In this document: piece after piece, positions 22,340 to 33,110 of the stretch
Layout of the letters: the number at the start of each line of letters is the position of its first letter
Numbering within the stretch: position 1 is the first letter of the stretch
From: Chloranthus sessilifolius
Lineage: Eukaryota > Streptophyta > Magnoliopsida > Chloranthales > Chloranthaceae
Reading direction: 5' to 3'
NCBI GenBank assembly: GCA_021018995.1
Contig: CM037592.1
Location: forward strand, 74,589,301-74,653,300
DNA length: 64,000 nt
Program-made: the position numbers and the translations under genes
Notes under the pieces: model-generated
Told to the model about the DNA's origin: nothing
Databases searched by the model: none
What the model saw: only the letters and a program-made list of their open reading frames with translations

Positions 22340-24187
22340 ATGTTAGGAAGGAGATCCCTCAGTCCTACATTAGAGCCTGCTAACCCTGAGATAGAAAAGG
22401 GTAGAAGACCGAGAAGGCACAGACACCCCATAGTCGAGCCCCCTATTGAAATTGAGATAGCAGTGATGTGTGAAGAGCAACCTAGAACATTAAAGGAACT
22501 GAATGCTCCGAATGATTACAATTCTCCATTCAACATTCAATTCTCAGATGTTCAAGGAAACTACAAAATTAAAACTTCCATCATCCAAATGCTTCCCTCT
22601 TTCTATGGGCTTAGCAAGGAAGACCCTTACAAGCACATTGACCAGTTCTTGGCCCTCTGCACGACATTCTCCATTGCTAGTTTGGGACCAGAAGCCACTA
22701 GGTTAAGGCTCTTTCCTTTCTCCCTAAAGGACAGGGCCATGACCTGGTTATCTACTCTCCCAAACAACATCACTTCCTGGAAAAACCTCCAGATAAGATT
22801 TCTATCTTAATTTTTCCCAGAGACCAAAACCACCCAGTTGAGGAAAGGCATACTTGATTTTGCCAAATCCCCAACTGAAGATTTTAATCAAGCCTGAGAC
22901 AGATTTAAGGAAATGCTCAAACAATGTCCCCACCACAAGATCCCTGACTAGCAGCTTGTCCAGAGCTTCTACAATGGGATTGATGACAAGAGCAGAGACA
23001 TGATAGATGCCTCTTGTGGTGGAACGTACATGCATAAAATAGCTGATGAGGCATGGGACTTGTTTGAGGTCATAAGTGAAAATGCTTTCCAGAAGATGTC
23101 CTCATCTAGAACTGTTCAAGAGCCTTCTCCTAAGTTGGGGCTTACTGAGACTTCTAAAGGAAAGATGTATGAAGTTAGGGGAGATGATGACCTGAGAATG
23201 CAGATGGCCAATCTTACTGAAAGATTTGATAAACTTATAACTGTGGTGCAGCCCAGAATGGCTGCACAAGTGATGGAGGCATGTTTGATATGTCAATCTC
23301 CACAACACACAGTAGAAGAGTGCCCATCTGTGGGGCAATACCCTGAGTACGTAATGGAACAGACTGCTGCTACCCAATCTTTGGGACAACAACAATCTGG
23401 TGGCTACAATAAACAATCATATGGATACCAGCACCAAAATGCTGGTTGCCAATGGAGAGACCACCCAAATTTGAGGTGGAGGCAAGACAATTATATGCAG
23501 CCACAACAGATGTTGGCCTTACCTCAAAGGCCACAACAGCAGTTCAACAAAGGTTATGCCCCAAGGTCGAAGTTTCAGCAGCAACAGTAGCCCCAGCAAT
23601 AAAATCAATTAGTAGTTCGCCTACAAGAGCCCCGAAGTGCTTCTTTCGAGGACCAGGTTTTGGCCCAATTGCAAAGCCTTGGACCCTTGAATCAGACTGT
23701 AACTTCTCACAGTTAAAGCATTAAGAAAATAGAAGAGCAGCTTGGCCAAATAACCAATGCCTTGGCTAAAAGAGAAGAGGGCAGGTTGCCAAGCTAGCCA
23801 ATAGCCAACCCTAAGGGCCAGTATTCGATTGGAGAAGGCTCCTCAAATTTTGAGGGGGCCAATGCCATCACAGCCCTAAGGTTTGACAAGCTGGTAGACA
23901 ACCAGGTGGGAAAGGAACAAGGAGAGGTCATTCCCAAGGAAATGCCAAGTGAAAGTGATAAGGACTTTGTCAGAGCACAGAGTAAAGAACTGCCTGCTAC
24001 CCTTTAACAAGGGAAAAATAAAGAGGTTTTAGTTGAGCCCCAGCAGGAGACAAAAATAGAAAAGAGAAAAAAATAAAAGTTCAGTCATAGGCTTGCAGCT
24101 GAGGAACCAGCAGTACCTCAACTGCCATTTCCTCAAGCTTTGAGTGACCCTGCCCCTTTTGATAAGGGGTAGGCACAGATCGAGGAA
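22340..24187 (+). pseudogene. gag: Gag region of element A, ten nonsense codons
   Basis: The likely start is MLGRRS at 22340 (the frame is open from 22301). It has the Retrotrans_gag core LRLFPFSLKDRAMTWLSTLP, a W-to-stop change in the conserved D-W-Q-L-V motif, the zinc knuckle CLICQSPQHTVEECP near 23280, a Gln-rich stretch, and the KREEGRLPS region near 23765 where B and D end gag. All sequence to the end of pol is in one frame. In-frame stops lie at 22808, 22895, 22949, 23588, 23600, 23714, 23795, 24005, 24074 and 24170; many look like CAG/CAA-to-TAG/TAA or TGG-to-TGA/TAG transitions. Originally it would have been the N-terminal half of a Gag-Pol polyprotein. Confidence 0.9.
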
Positions 24188-25420
24188 ATGATGGAGACCT
24201 TTAAGCAGGTCAAGATAAATTTACCCCTGTTTGATGCAATCCGACAAGTCCCAGCCTATGCAAAGTTTCTGAAAGACCTTTGTACTCAGAAAAGGAAGGC
24301 CAGAGGCCATTTGTCCAAAAAGGTCTTTACGACTGATACAGTTAATTCTATATTAACCTTGACAATGCCTAAGAAGTTGCAAGACCCAGGGATACCCACT
24401 ATTCCCTGTATTATTGGAGACCACACGATTGGAAGGGCCCTTTTGGACCTTGGAGACAGTGTTAACCTACTGCCATACAATGTGTATCAGCAGCTAGGTT
24501 TGGGGGAGCTGAAGCCCACCCCCATTGTTCTATTGATGGTTGATAGGTCTGAGAGGAAACGCATGGGAGTGGTCGAGGATGTCCTAGTGGGGGTAGACAA
24601 GTTCTTCTACCCTGCAGATTTCCTTATCTTGGACATGGGCTGCAACAAGAGTACATTCCCAATACCTGTTATTCTGGGCAGACCATTTTTGGCCACTGCC
24701 AATGCATGCATTCGATGCAGGTCTGGGATCATGGAAGTCACTTTCGGACGTATGAAAGTTGAGCTTAATGTGTACAATAGTGCAAAGTACCCTCAGCTGG
24801 ACAATGAGGAATGCTTTGCAATGGATGTACTAGAAGAAATTATTGAAGAAGAACTGCCCACTCTGCTGGAGTGGGGCAATATTGTCACTGATTTAACTAA
24901 AGTTTGGAACATGGTGGAGGAAGGAAGCCTAGCTTTAATGCCAGAAGACATATCCCTAGTGAAGTCTTCTGTGGGCTTAGTGCAGCATTCCAATTGGAAA
25001 CCTACATTGCTACCCCTTCCTCTAACCAACAATACACCAATCCTGCCATCCATCCAACAAGCCCTTGATCTGGAGCTCAAGAAGCTTCCAAAGACATTGA
25101 AATATGCTTTCCCCAAGAAAGACGAGAAACTTCCTATAATTATCTCCTCTTCTCTTACCAGTGAGCAAGAGGAGGAATTGCTAACAGTTTTGAGGAAGCA
25201 CAAGAAAGCAATTGGCTGGACCATTACTGATTTAGGAGGGATTGATGCATCGATCTATATGCATAGGATTCATCTAGAGGAGGGCTCAACACCCTCCAGG
25301 GAAATGCAGAGGAAACTGAATCCTCACATGCAGGAAGTGGTCCTGAAAGAAATCATTAAATTACTGGATGCTGGGGTAATTTACCCCATCTCTGACTCTG
25401 AATGGGTGGCACCAATCTAG
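24188..25420 (+). pseudogene. pol: Pol N-terminal part of A: protease and RT start
   Basis: 410-residue open stretch in the same frame as gag and RT. It has a conserved lead-in (ETFKQVKINLPLFDAIRQVP), then the aspartic protease with active site at residues 87-91 read as DLGDS; fragment E keeps the usual DLGAS. Later motifs are ILGRPFLATANACI and the start of RT (SSLTSEQEEELL ... AIGWTITDLGGI ... LLDAGVIYPISDSEWVAPI). It ends at TAG 25418-25420, probably a former CAG, since the equivalent codon in F is CAG. The A-to-D change next to the catalytic triad may weaken the protease. Confidence 0.9.
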
Positions 25421-27973
25421 GTGGTACCCAAAAAATCTGGCATAACAGTGATCACAACTGAGTTTAGAGAGTTGAGACCAGCCAGGGAGACCACTGGCTG
25501 GAGAGTTTGCATCGATTATCGAAAACTCAACTCCAAGACCAGAAAAGACCACTTCCCTCTCCCCTTTATTGATCAAATTTTGGACAAGTTGGTGGGGAAA
25601 GCTTTTTACTGTTTTCTTGATGGGTACTCAGGATACAATCAAATCCCTGTGCATCCTCTTGATCAAGAGAAAACTACTTTTACTTGTCCTTTTGGCACCT
25701 TTGCTTACAGAAGGATGCCTTTTGGACTATGTAATGCCCCAGCTACCTTTCAGAGGTGTATGTATGCCATCTTTTTTGATATGATTGATAAATTTTTAGA
25801 AATTTTTATCGTTGATTTTTTGGTTTATGGGGATAGCTTTGACCAATGTCTACAACACCTCCATCAGGTCTTACAAAGATGTGAAGAGACCGATTTGGTC
25901 TTAAGTTGGGAAAAGAGCCACTTCATGGTAACACAAGGAATTGTGTTGGGCCATGTGGTCTCTAAAGATGGAATTGAGGTAGACAAGGCCAAAGTTGACC
26001 TCATTGCAAATTTGCCCCCTCCAAGAACAGTCAAGCAAATCAGATCTTTCCTTGGACATGCTGGATTCTACAGGAGGTTTATCAAAGACTTCAGTAAAAT
26101 TGCTAAACCATTGTGCCACCTGCTCTGCCAGGATGTGCCCTTTGACTTCTCTGCTGAATGTATTAAAGCTTTTGAAACTTTGAAAATTTGCCTCACCTCT
26201 GCCCCTGTACTCCAAACACCTGACTATACCCTGCCCTTTGAGTTGATGTGTGATGCATCTGACTTGGCAATAGGTGCTATCTTGGGCCAGAGAAAAGATA
26301 AGCTACCTGTGGTCATTGCATATCTCAGCAAATCACTTACTGAAGCTCAGCTGAACTACACAACCACTGAGAAAGAGCTTCAGGCAGTGGTTTTTGCAGT
26401 GGACAAGTTTAGACCTTACCTACTTGGGTCTAAAATTGTCATCTTTACTGACCACTCAGCATTAAAGTACCTACTGTCCAAGAAGGATGCAAAGCCCAAA
26501 TTGATTAGATGGATACTCCTGTTGCAGGAGTTTGACATCGAAATCAAGGACAAGAAGGGTGTAGAAAATGTGGTGGCTGACCACTTGTCCAGAATTATGT
26601 TGGAGAAAGGTGTTGATGACCTTGCTATAAATGATGTCTTCCCTGATGAGCAACTATTTGCCATCCAATATTTAGTTCCTTGGTATGCATATATTGTCAA
26701 TTATCTAGTTATAGGTAAGATTTCTACCCATTGGACAAAAATGGACAAAGACCTATTTTTCTCACAGGTCAAATTCTTTTTCTGGGATGAACCTTGCTTG
26801 TACAAGTATTGTGCAGACCAAATCATTCGAAAATGTGTTCCCGAAAGTGATGTCCTCAATATTCTGGCCATGTGCCATGAAAATGCATGTGGGGGTCACT
26901 TTAGTGAGAGAAAAATAGCTGACAAAGTGTTGCAGTGTGGGTTCTATTGGCCTTCTCTTTTTAAGGATATCAATACACACTGCAAGACCTGTGAAAGATG
27001 TCAGAAATTAGGAGGGCTGTCCAAACGACATTCAATGCCTTTACAGCCCATCCTTGTTGTAGAACTGTTTGATGTATGGGGTATTGACTTTATGGGCCCC
27101 TTTCTTCCTTTAAATTGTTTTCATTTCATCTTAGTGGCAGTGGACTATGTTTCCAAATGGGTAAAAGCTATTGCCAATAGAACTAATGATAATCAGGTTG
27201 TCCTCAAGTTTATAAAGCAGAATATCTTCTCCAGATTTGGTACCCCTAGAGCCATTATCAGTGATGGGGGGAGCCATTTCTTCAATAGAAATTTCAAAAG
27301 CTTGCACAAGAAATATTTTGTTACCCATAGGATTGCTACTCCCTACCACCCACAAACCAGTGGGCAAGTTGAAATTTCAAATAGGGAGATCAAGCATATC
27401 CTTGAGAAGACTGTGAGGACTGATAGGAAAGATTGGGATGACAAGCTTGATGGTGCACTGTGGGCTTATAGGACTGCCTATAAGACTCCCATCGGTATGT
27501 CCCCTTTCAGACTGGTCTATGGCAAGGCCTGTCATCTCCCAATGGAGTTAGAGCACAAGGCCTATTGGGCCATTAAACATTTAAATTTAAACCTAACTTC
27601 TGCTAGTCATCACAGGTTACTGCAGCTGTCCGAATTGGAAGAGCTAAGGATGGATGCATATGCTAATGCCAGGATCTACAAGGAAAGGTCCAAAGGTTTC
27701 TTTGACAAAGGGCTGTTGAGAAAGAGTTTCAGAGCTGGTGATAAGGTTTGGCTGTTTAACTCTAAACTTAAATTTTTTCTTGGTAAATTGAAATCCAGAT
27801 GGGAAGGTCCCTACATCATCGTGCATGTTTCCCCATCTGGTGCTATGGAAATCAAGGATCCCATGTCTGGGAGAACCTTGAAGGTGAATGGTCAGAGGCT
27901 TAAGCTTTATTTTAAAAAACCTGCCGAATTCATGGACACCATTCACTTTCAAGGGGATCCTTCTTCAAACTGA
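25421..27973 (+). pseudogene. pol: Pol of A: RT, RNase H and integrase
   Basis: 850 residues without a stop. RT has [10 protein letters not shown] (D67) and [14 protein letters not shown], but the catalytic FMDD is FIVD (V131-D132), which should abolish activity. RNase H has D278, E319, D344 and D387. Integrase has zinc residues H486, H493, C524 and C527, the core D556, D615 and E651 (exact DX35E), and a C-terminal GPY motif at 797-799. Length and order fit Ty3/gypsy pol. The product would copy element RNA in cytoplasmic particles and insert it in the nucleus. It is the only full pol in the window and could have served B and D before decay; that is inference. Confidence 0.93.
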
Positions 27974-28309
27974 TCCACAGGTGTGTCATTACTGTATCAT
28001 ATGTACTTAGTTTTTAGTTGATTTATCTTGCTTTCTTTTGTTTATATTCTCTAGGATTTGTTAGTGGTCCCATCTGAATCTGGACCTATCTTTTTTAAAC
28101 TTTTGATGCTTGGTTTGATTCTTACTGCTCTTCAATTGATAGCTTCTGTTGAATGCCTAATGGGGGAGGTTGATTTTTGTTGTCCCTAATGGTAGGATTG
28201 AGTTTTCATGTGTCTAAAGGTAGCCATGGTGAGGGTCATGCCTAGGATCCAACCACAGCAAACATGCAAAAAGGGTAGAACAGAGAGCACATGCTCTTTG
28301 CTTTATACC
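27974..28309 (+). other. Pol-to-ORF3 linker of element A
   Basis: T-rich non-coding sequence after the pol stop. A short stretch (ATCATATGTACTTAG) resembles the D linker (CCATATGTATTGAC). It could be a 3' end or intron-like region; nothing decisive seen. Confidence 0.6.
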
Positions 28310-29109
28310 TTGCTGTCGCTGGGTCCAAATTGAAGCCTAAGAGACTCTCGCACACTACAGATAACATACTTCATTAGCTTTCACGAGATTCTCAGGCTGT
28401 CGCGAGGTTAAAGAGGGAGTCTGGGAGAATTTCGCGCAGTTCACATGGAAACATTCAAGATTATCGTGAGACTCATATGTACCTGACTACCTCTCGCGCG
28501 ATCCACATCGAGCTATTAATTAGTTATCACGAGATTTCAAGACTATCGCGAGGTTCAGAAGGTAAATTGGGAGACTCTCACAAAATTTAATAGAAATACT
28601 TCATTTGCTGTTGCGAGATTCTAAGTCTGTCGCGAGATTCAAAATGAACCTTAGAGCTTTTCGCGCAATCCAAATAGAGACCTAGGAGCCACTCGCGTAA
28701 TTCACATGAATTAATCTCACACTGTCGCGCGCTCCAAGGTCAACCTGGGAGATTGTCGTGCAATCCAGATTGAATCAACACCTTCGCTAGGTTCATTTCC
28801 AACCCCGCGATCAGAGGTTCCAAAGTGCGCCGAACTTCGTGATAAGTATTTTAACCCTGTGCTTGGTTCCTTTTCCATTATTTTCTGCCTTCTTCCCTCT
28901 GCGAAACCCTAGCTTTTAGCGCTCTCCCCCTCTCCCCTCCAGCATCAATGCTACAGCTCATCATTCACTTAACAAATCTACAGAGTTGTTCCTAGCATCA
29001 CCCCCATCCATTGCCCTCTGCTCAAAGATCTTGAGGTGCCTTGTGCGTCAAATCAAACCAAACCCTAGATCTCAGTCTCCGTTTCACATACTAGAAGACA
29101 GAGTTAGAA
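28310..29109 (+). promoter_or_regulatory. ORF3 leader and candidate internal promoter of A
   Basis: 28310-28860 is packed with CGCGAG-type motifs and their CpG-decayed forms (TCGCGAGGTT, TATCGTGAG, CACGAGATT). Then follow TATTTTAA (about 28847, weak), a telobox AAACCCTAG at 28904-28912, a CT-rich leader (28919-28939) and the ORF3 ATG at 29110. B and D have the same layout. Confidence 0.5.
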
Positions 29110-32100
29110 ATGGCTCCAAAAATTACACAGAAGAGAAAGGGGAAGGACAAGGACCTTGCTGAGACCACCCCTAAAAAGGCCAAGACTTCAAAGTCACCCA
29201 AAAAGGGAAAGGAAGTGGTTGAGGAGGCGGCGGAACCAACCTCTAAGTTCTTTGCTCCTTCTGAGCTCATGATGTCAATTCTATTAGAGCCTGAGACAGC
29301 CTTTGATCTACCATTTTTTTAGAAGGAACACTCTCGCCCTGCATGCATTTATGAAAAAGCGGGCCTGATGCCATTAATGAGAGGAATTTCAGCACTAGCC
29401 TACCCTAGGCTAGTGCAGCTGTTCTATCAGCACATCAGAGTCAAGAAGGACAAAGATGGACAAGAGTGCTTGCTGGTGCTGATTGATGACTTTGATATGT
29501 TAGTGACCCCTAAGGTGATTGCTGAAGTTTTGGGCATCCCAGCAGCATTCGACCGTAGCTGTGGATATGGCCCCCCTCTGAGTGCATCGATGGATACAAT
29601 TGCACGAGCCTTAACTAGAGGATTAAAAGCCACAGGGGACTTGATCAGAAGGAGAGAATTGGAACCTGAACTCCTGTTCATTGACCAAGTCCTGTGAAAG
29701 AACATATATTGCTCAGGACATCAGGAGAGGAGAACCCCCATTGCGGATGCTGTCTACTACTTCCACATGGGCCATGACTTTCATGCAGTCTGGCTAATTT
29801 TTGAGGCAATGAAAGACATAGTGGATAAGATAGGGATAAACAAGAAGCCTCACACACTCCCTTATGCCAAGATCATTACTTTGCTGATACTCAAGGGGGG
29901 ATACAAGATAGGAAAGACTGAGCAGACCACCACCCTTGCCCCTACTACCTTTGCCAAGAGGCAATGGGGAATCAGCAGGAGCTTGATGAAGGCCCAGAAG
30001 AAGAAGAAAGCTGAGGCTCAGGCCACCTTGCAAGTAAGAAAGGCGGGGATCAGGGTCTACCCTTGCTACCAAGGAGGTGCCCCCAGAGCCTATCAGTACC
30101 ATCTCTGCAGCAGCACCCATTCCACCTCCACCTTTTACTCCTACATCCACTACCCCTCTTGCATCCATCTCTCACCCCCCTCTGTTTCCATTCTCCATGC
30201 CCACTCCCCCTTCACCTATGCTTGGTACTTAGGAGGACACCCCATGCCCTACCTTACCTCAGTACACAGCCACAATTCCCCATCAACTCCACATAAACCT
30301 GCAAGCCCTCCACTTACTTCCTATAAAAAATGAAAGACCACTGAGACAATTCCAACCATATCCCAGACACCACCCTCAATCCCTTCTATCCCCATTGACA
30401 CACCACACCTTGAAGAAACCACCACCCCAGCCATACCTACTACATCCCCCCTCACAGACATTGACTTAACCCTTAACACATCCCTAGGCTTCCAAGCCTT
30501 TCTGTCTACCTTCCTTGAAACAATGCCTACCGACTACACCCCTCTCCCAGACTCCCCAACTACCTCACAGAATCACTCCCCAGAACCCCACTCTTCCCCT
30601 CCTTCCACTTTCCACCATGCGCCTTCCTCACCTTTCAAACTAGGACCCTCTTCTTCACTGCCCCAACCTCCCAGCCCTGACACACTAACCCTCATCCTAT
30701 CCTTTATCCAAGACATCCAAGCCCATTTATCCACCAATACCCAAAAACAGGACGGATCACGGTGAACACACCTCCATCCTATCCACCCTACACACCTTAA
30801 ACAACCCACCATCCCTCCCCACCACTTCAACCCCCGGTCCTGTCCCACACAAAACCCAAACCGACTTCCCTCCACTCACCTCCCACCATCAACACCACCC
30901 CCATTCCCTTTCATACCTTTCACCATTCCCATTTCCTCCTCCCCCATCACCCCTACTCCTACTGAGCCTACCCCATTCTCATTTCCCCCTATACCCTCCT
31001 TCCCACCTCTTATCCTACCACCTCCAACTTACACTGACAAAAAGACACAGAGTGACCCCGAACTTATCCCCTTCCCCACACAGACTTTACCCCTGTTACC
31101 CCCCCTTCTCCCCCCAGGACCAATCACAGTTTGCTCCTTCCACTTCCTATCTGCCCATCGCACCAAAACATCATTTTTACAGCCCTCCCTACCTCACCAT
31201 CCTCCATCGCATGAGGGATAATGCTTACCTTAGTAAGGATGTCCTGAGGGGCATGGCCAAACTTCGCCAATCCATTGAGACCCCCTGCTGGAGCTGATCG
31301 ACGAAATGAAGGAGGCCCACAGAAAGCAACTTCTGGGCATCTCCTTGGGGTGGAAAAATATCCTGGAGGATTATCAGAAGACCAAGGCTACAGCTGAGTT
31401 CAATGCGCTGAATTTGGTGTTGGCGAAAGCAAATGCTGCTACAGAGAAGGCGCGGGCCAGAACGTTTGAAAAGAGGCTCAAAAATGCTCAAGAGATCTTC
31501 AACATCCAAAAAGATATCCATGAGACTGACCTCCTCAAACACCAAATTCAGATTGCCTAATTGGAATCTGCATTGGCTTCTGCCAAAAATATTCCTCTGC
31601 AGTCCACCCCAATCTCTGTTCAAATGCCCGACCTAGAGCCTAAAGCTACTCCATCTACAGCTGCCCAGTCTGAGGGGACACAACCAAAGACTCAACAAGA
31701 AAAAGGAAAGGCCCCAGCTGCCCCTCCTCCGTCACCTCCTCCAAAGCAGCCTCCACCTCCCAAGGCCTCTATTGCACCTCCACAAGAGCAAACTTATCCT
31801 AAGCAGAGGAAAGTCACTGCTAAGAGGACTGCTCCCAAAGCTGCCCCTTTAAAATTGGCAAAGAGCCAGCTGCCCAGTCTGAGGAGGCAAATTCCCCTGG
31901 CCAACCTGAGTCCCAAGAAAGAGGGAAATCCCTAGTGGTCCCTACTGAGAAAGCCAAAGCCAAAGCCAAAGGAAAAGGAAAATCCCCTGCCACCCCCTAC
32001 TAAGCGCAAAGGAAAAGCCCCTCAGGAACCCACGGAACTAAAAGTACCCAAGCAACCAAAAGTAAGGGTGAGGGCACCTAAAGCTCCAACTGCAAAGAAA

Positions 32101-32217
32101 ACACCAGCCAAAAAGAAAAAGGAAAGGGAGGAAAAGAAGAAACAGGACAGAGCTGCCCTTAGGGCACATGCTAAAAAGATGGGCTGAGATTTCTACACAG
32201 ATTCGGGTTCAGATTAG
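29110..32217 (+). pseudogene. ORF3 of element A, broken
   Basis: Starts MAPKITQKRKGK. Main frame breaks: TAG 29320, TGA 29695, frame changes between about 30050 and 31300, TAA 31558 and TGA 32185-32187; the last is probably a former TGG of the KKMGW motif kept in B, with the original end near 32217. Parts in order: Lys-rich N terminus; globular domain (LAYPRLVQLFYQHIR, LLVLIDDFDMLVTPKVIAEV; RKNIYCSGHE-like segment near 29700; KPHTLPYAKII); Pro-rich linker; coiled-coil-like MRDNAYLSKDVLRGMAKLRQ to about 31560; Pro/Lys-rich tail. No membrane segment seen. Role unknown; it sits where Athila elements carry an env-like ORF. Confidence 0.82.
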
Positions 32218-32774
32218 ACCATCAATTTTAGATTAGTTTTTTTTAGTAACTATAATTGCCATTGTACATGTTTGTCTATTTAATATAAGTTTCAAATTTT
32301 TGTCTATTGATCTGTTCTGTGTGAGTGTTTAAGTTTTTTTTATCATGGGAGATGTCTTTTGGGTGTTTATGATCATTTCATATGGAAATCATTGTGATGG
32401 TTGACTTCATTCATATGATTCAAGTGGCTTCTTTTTCCTACTTGTGGGCCCTGTACGAACTCCTCGCGGAGTCCTTAACACGCGCCAAACAAACCTCCAC
32501 ACCGACCTCTGTGCAGCTGCGCGACCAACTGAATCCCCTTTATGGCACCGATTAAATTTAGCCACTCATTTACTGCTCATCCTCTTTTCCCAGAATCAGT
32601 TGTGTGTTTCTTCATTCCCCACACAATCATCATTTATTGCCAAGCTTGGAAAGGGGCACAATTTTAAATCCGCCTATTCATGTTCCACAGTCCAACTCTT
32701 TTAAATCGGCCCTCAGTTCCTCTTCATTTCATCCCTCCTATTCTAACCCTAGAGGTCCATACCTCCTCACACCC

Positions 32775-33110
32775 ATGGCGGATGACAAACCCTTTGGGTT
32801 CCCCATCAAATTCTACCCCATATGGGAGGATCCCCCACCACCTAAGGAGCCGGACCCCTTGCAATTTCTCTGGGATGAGTTTGCCAAGGTCCAGCGGATC
32901 CTAGCCAAGGAGGAAAAGAAAAAAAGGATGAAGGAGAAGAGAGAGCAGAAGAAGAAAAAATTGGATCCACCTGCATCTCCCCCACCATCTTCCTCAAAGC
33001 CCCCCCTCGACTCTCCCTTGATCCCTTTCCCCCTATATATATATATATATTTTTTCTTTTTCCATCTTTTTGTAATCTTTTCTTTTTATTTTAATGAAAG
33101 TCTCTTTTAG
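32775..33110 (+). CDS. Small ORF in the A-specific module
   Basis: Predicted 111 residues starting MADDKPFGFPIKFYP. The ATG has a good plant context (ACCCATGGCG) and lies 23 bp after a telobox. The first ~60 residues are acidic and proline-rich (WEDPPPPKEPDP, LQFLWDEF), then a very basic stretch (KKKRMKEKREQKKKK) that could be a nuclear signal or a charged helix, then a Pro/Ser part. From about residue 87 the frame runs into (TA)n and T-rich DNA, giving an artificial hydrophobic tail, so the C terminus is probably not original. I do not recognise the family. It may be captured host sequence or a derived copy of the ORF3 leader; it may also be fortuitous. Confidence 0.4.
   Translation: MADDKPFGFPIKFYPIWEDPPPPKEPDPLQFLWDEFAKVQRILAKEEKKKRMKEKREQKKKKLDPPASPPPSSSKPPLDSPLIPFPLYIYIYFFFFHLFVIFSFYFNESLF
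33036..33050. repeat. (TA)n microsatellite
   Basis: About eight TA units at the end of the small ORF, followed by T-rich DNA. Confidence 0.8.

Larger units (their letters stand above)
32440..33110 (+). other. Extra ORF module found only in A
   Basis: B and D have a conserved block about 200 bp after the ORF3 stop; in A the same block (CACTGCTCCTCAT, near 33215) is about 1 kb away. The extra DNA contains CGCG motifs (32465, 32481, 32518), TTTTAAATC (about 32661), a telobox AACCCTAG (32745-32752), an ORF (32775-33110), a (TA)n run and a T-rich, terminator-like tail. It looks like a second leader-plus-ORF cassette. Confidence 0.55.

Noticed and set aside
28425..28445. TTTCGCGC as an E2F site
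   Set aside because: It fits the E2F consensus, but it is one of many variants of the CGCGAG array and only a few copies fit; no support for E2F control.
29110..32217. ORF3 as a true envelope glycoprotein
   Set aside because: The position fits the env-like ORF of Athila elements, but no signal peptide, membrane segment or cysteine-rich ectodomain is visible in A, B or D.
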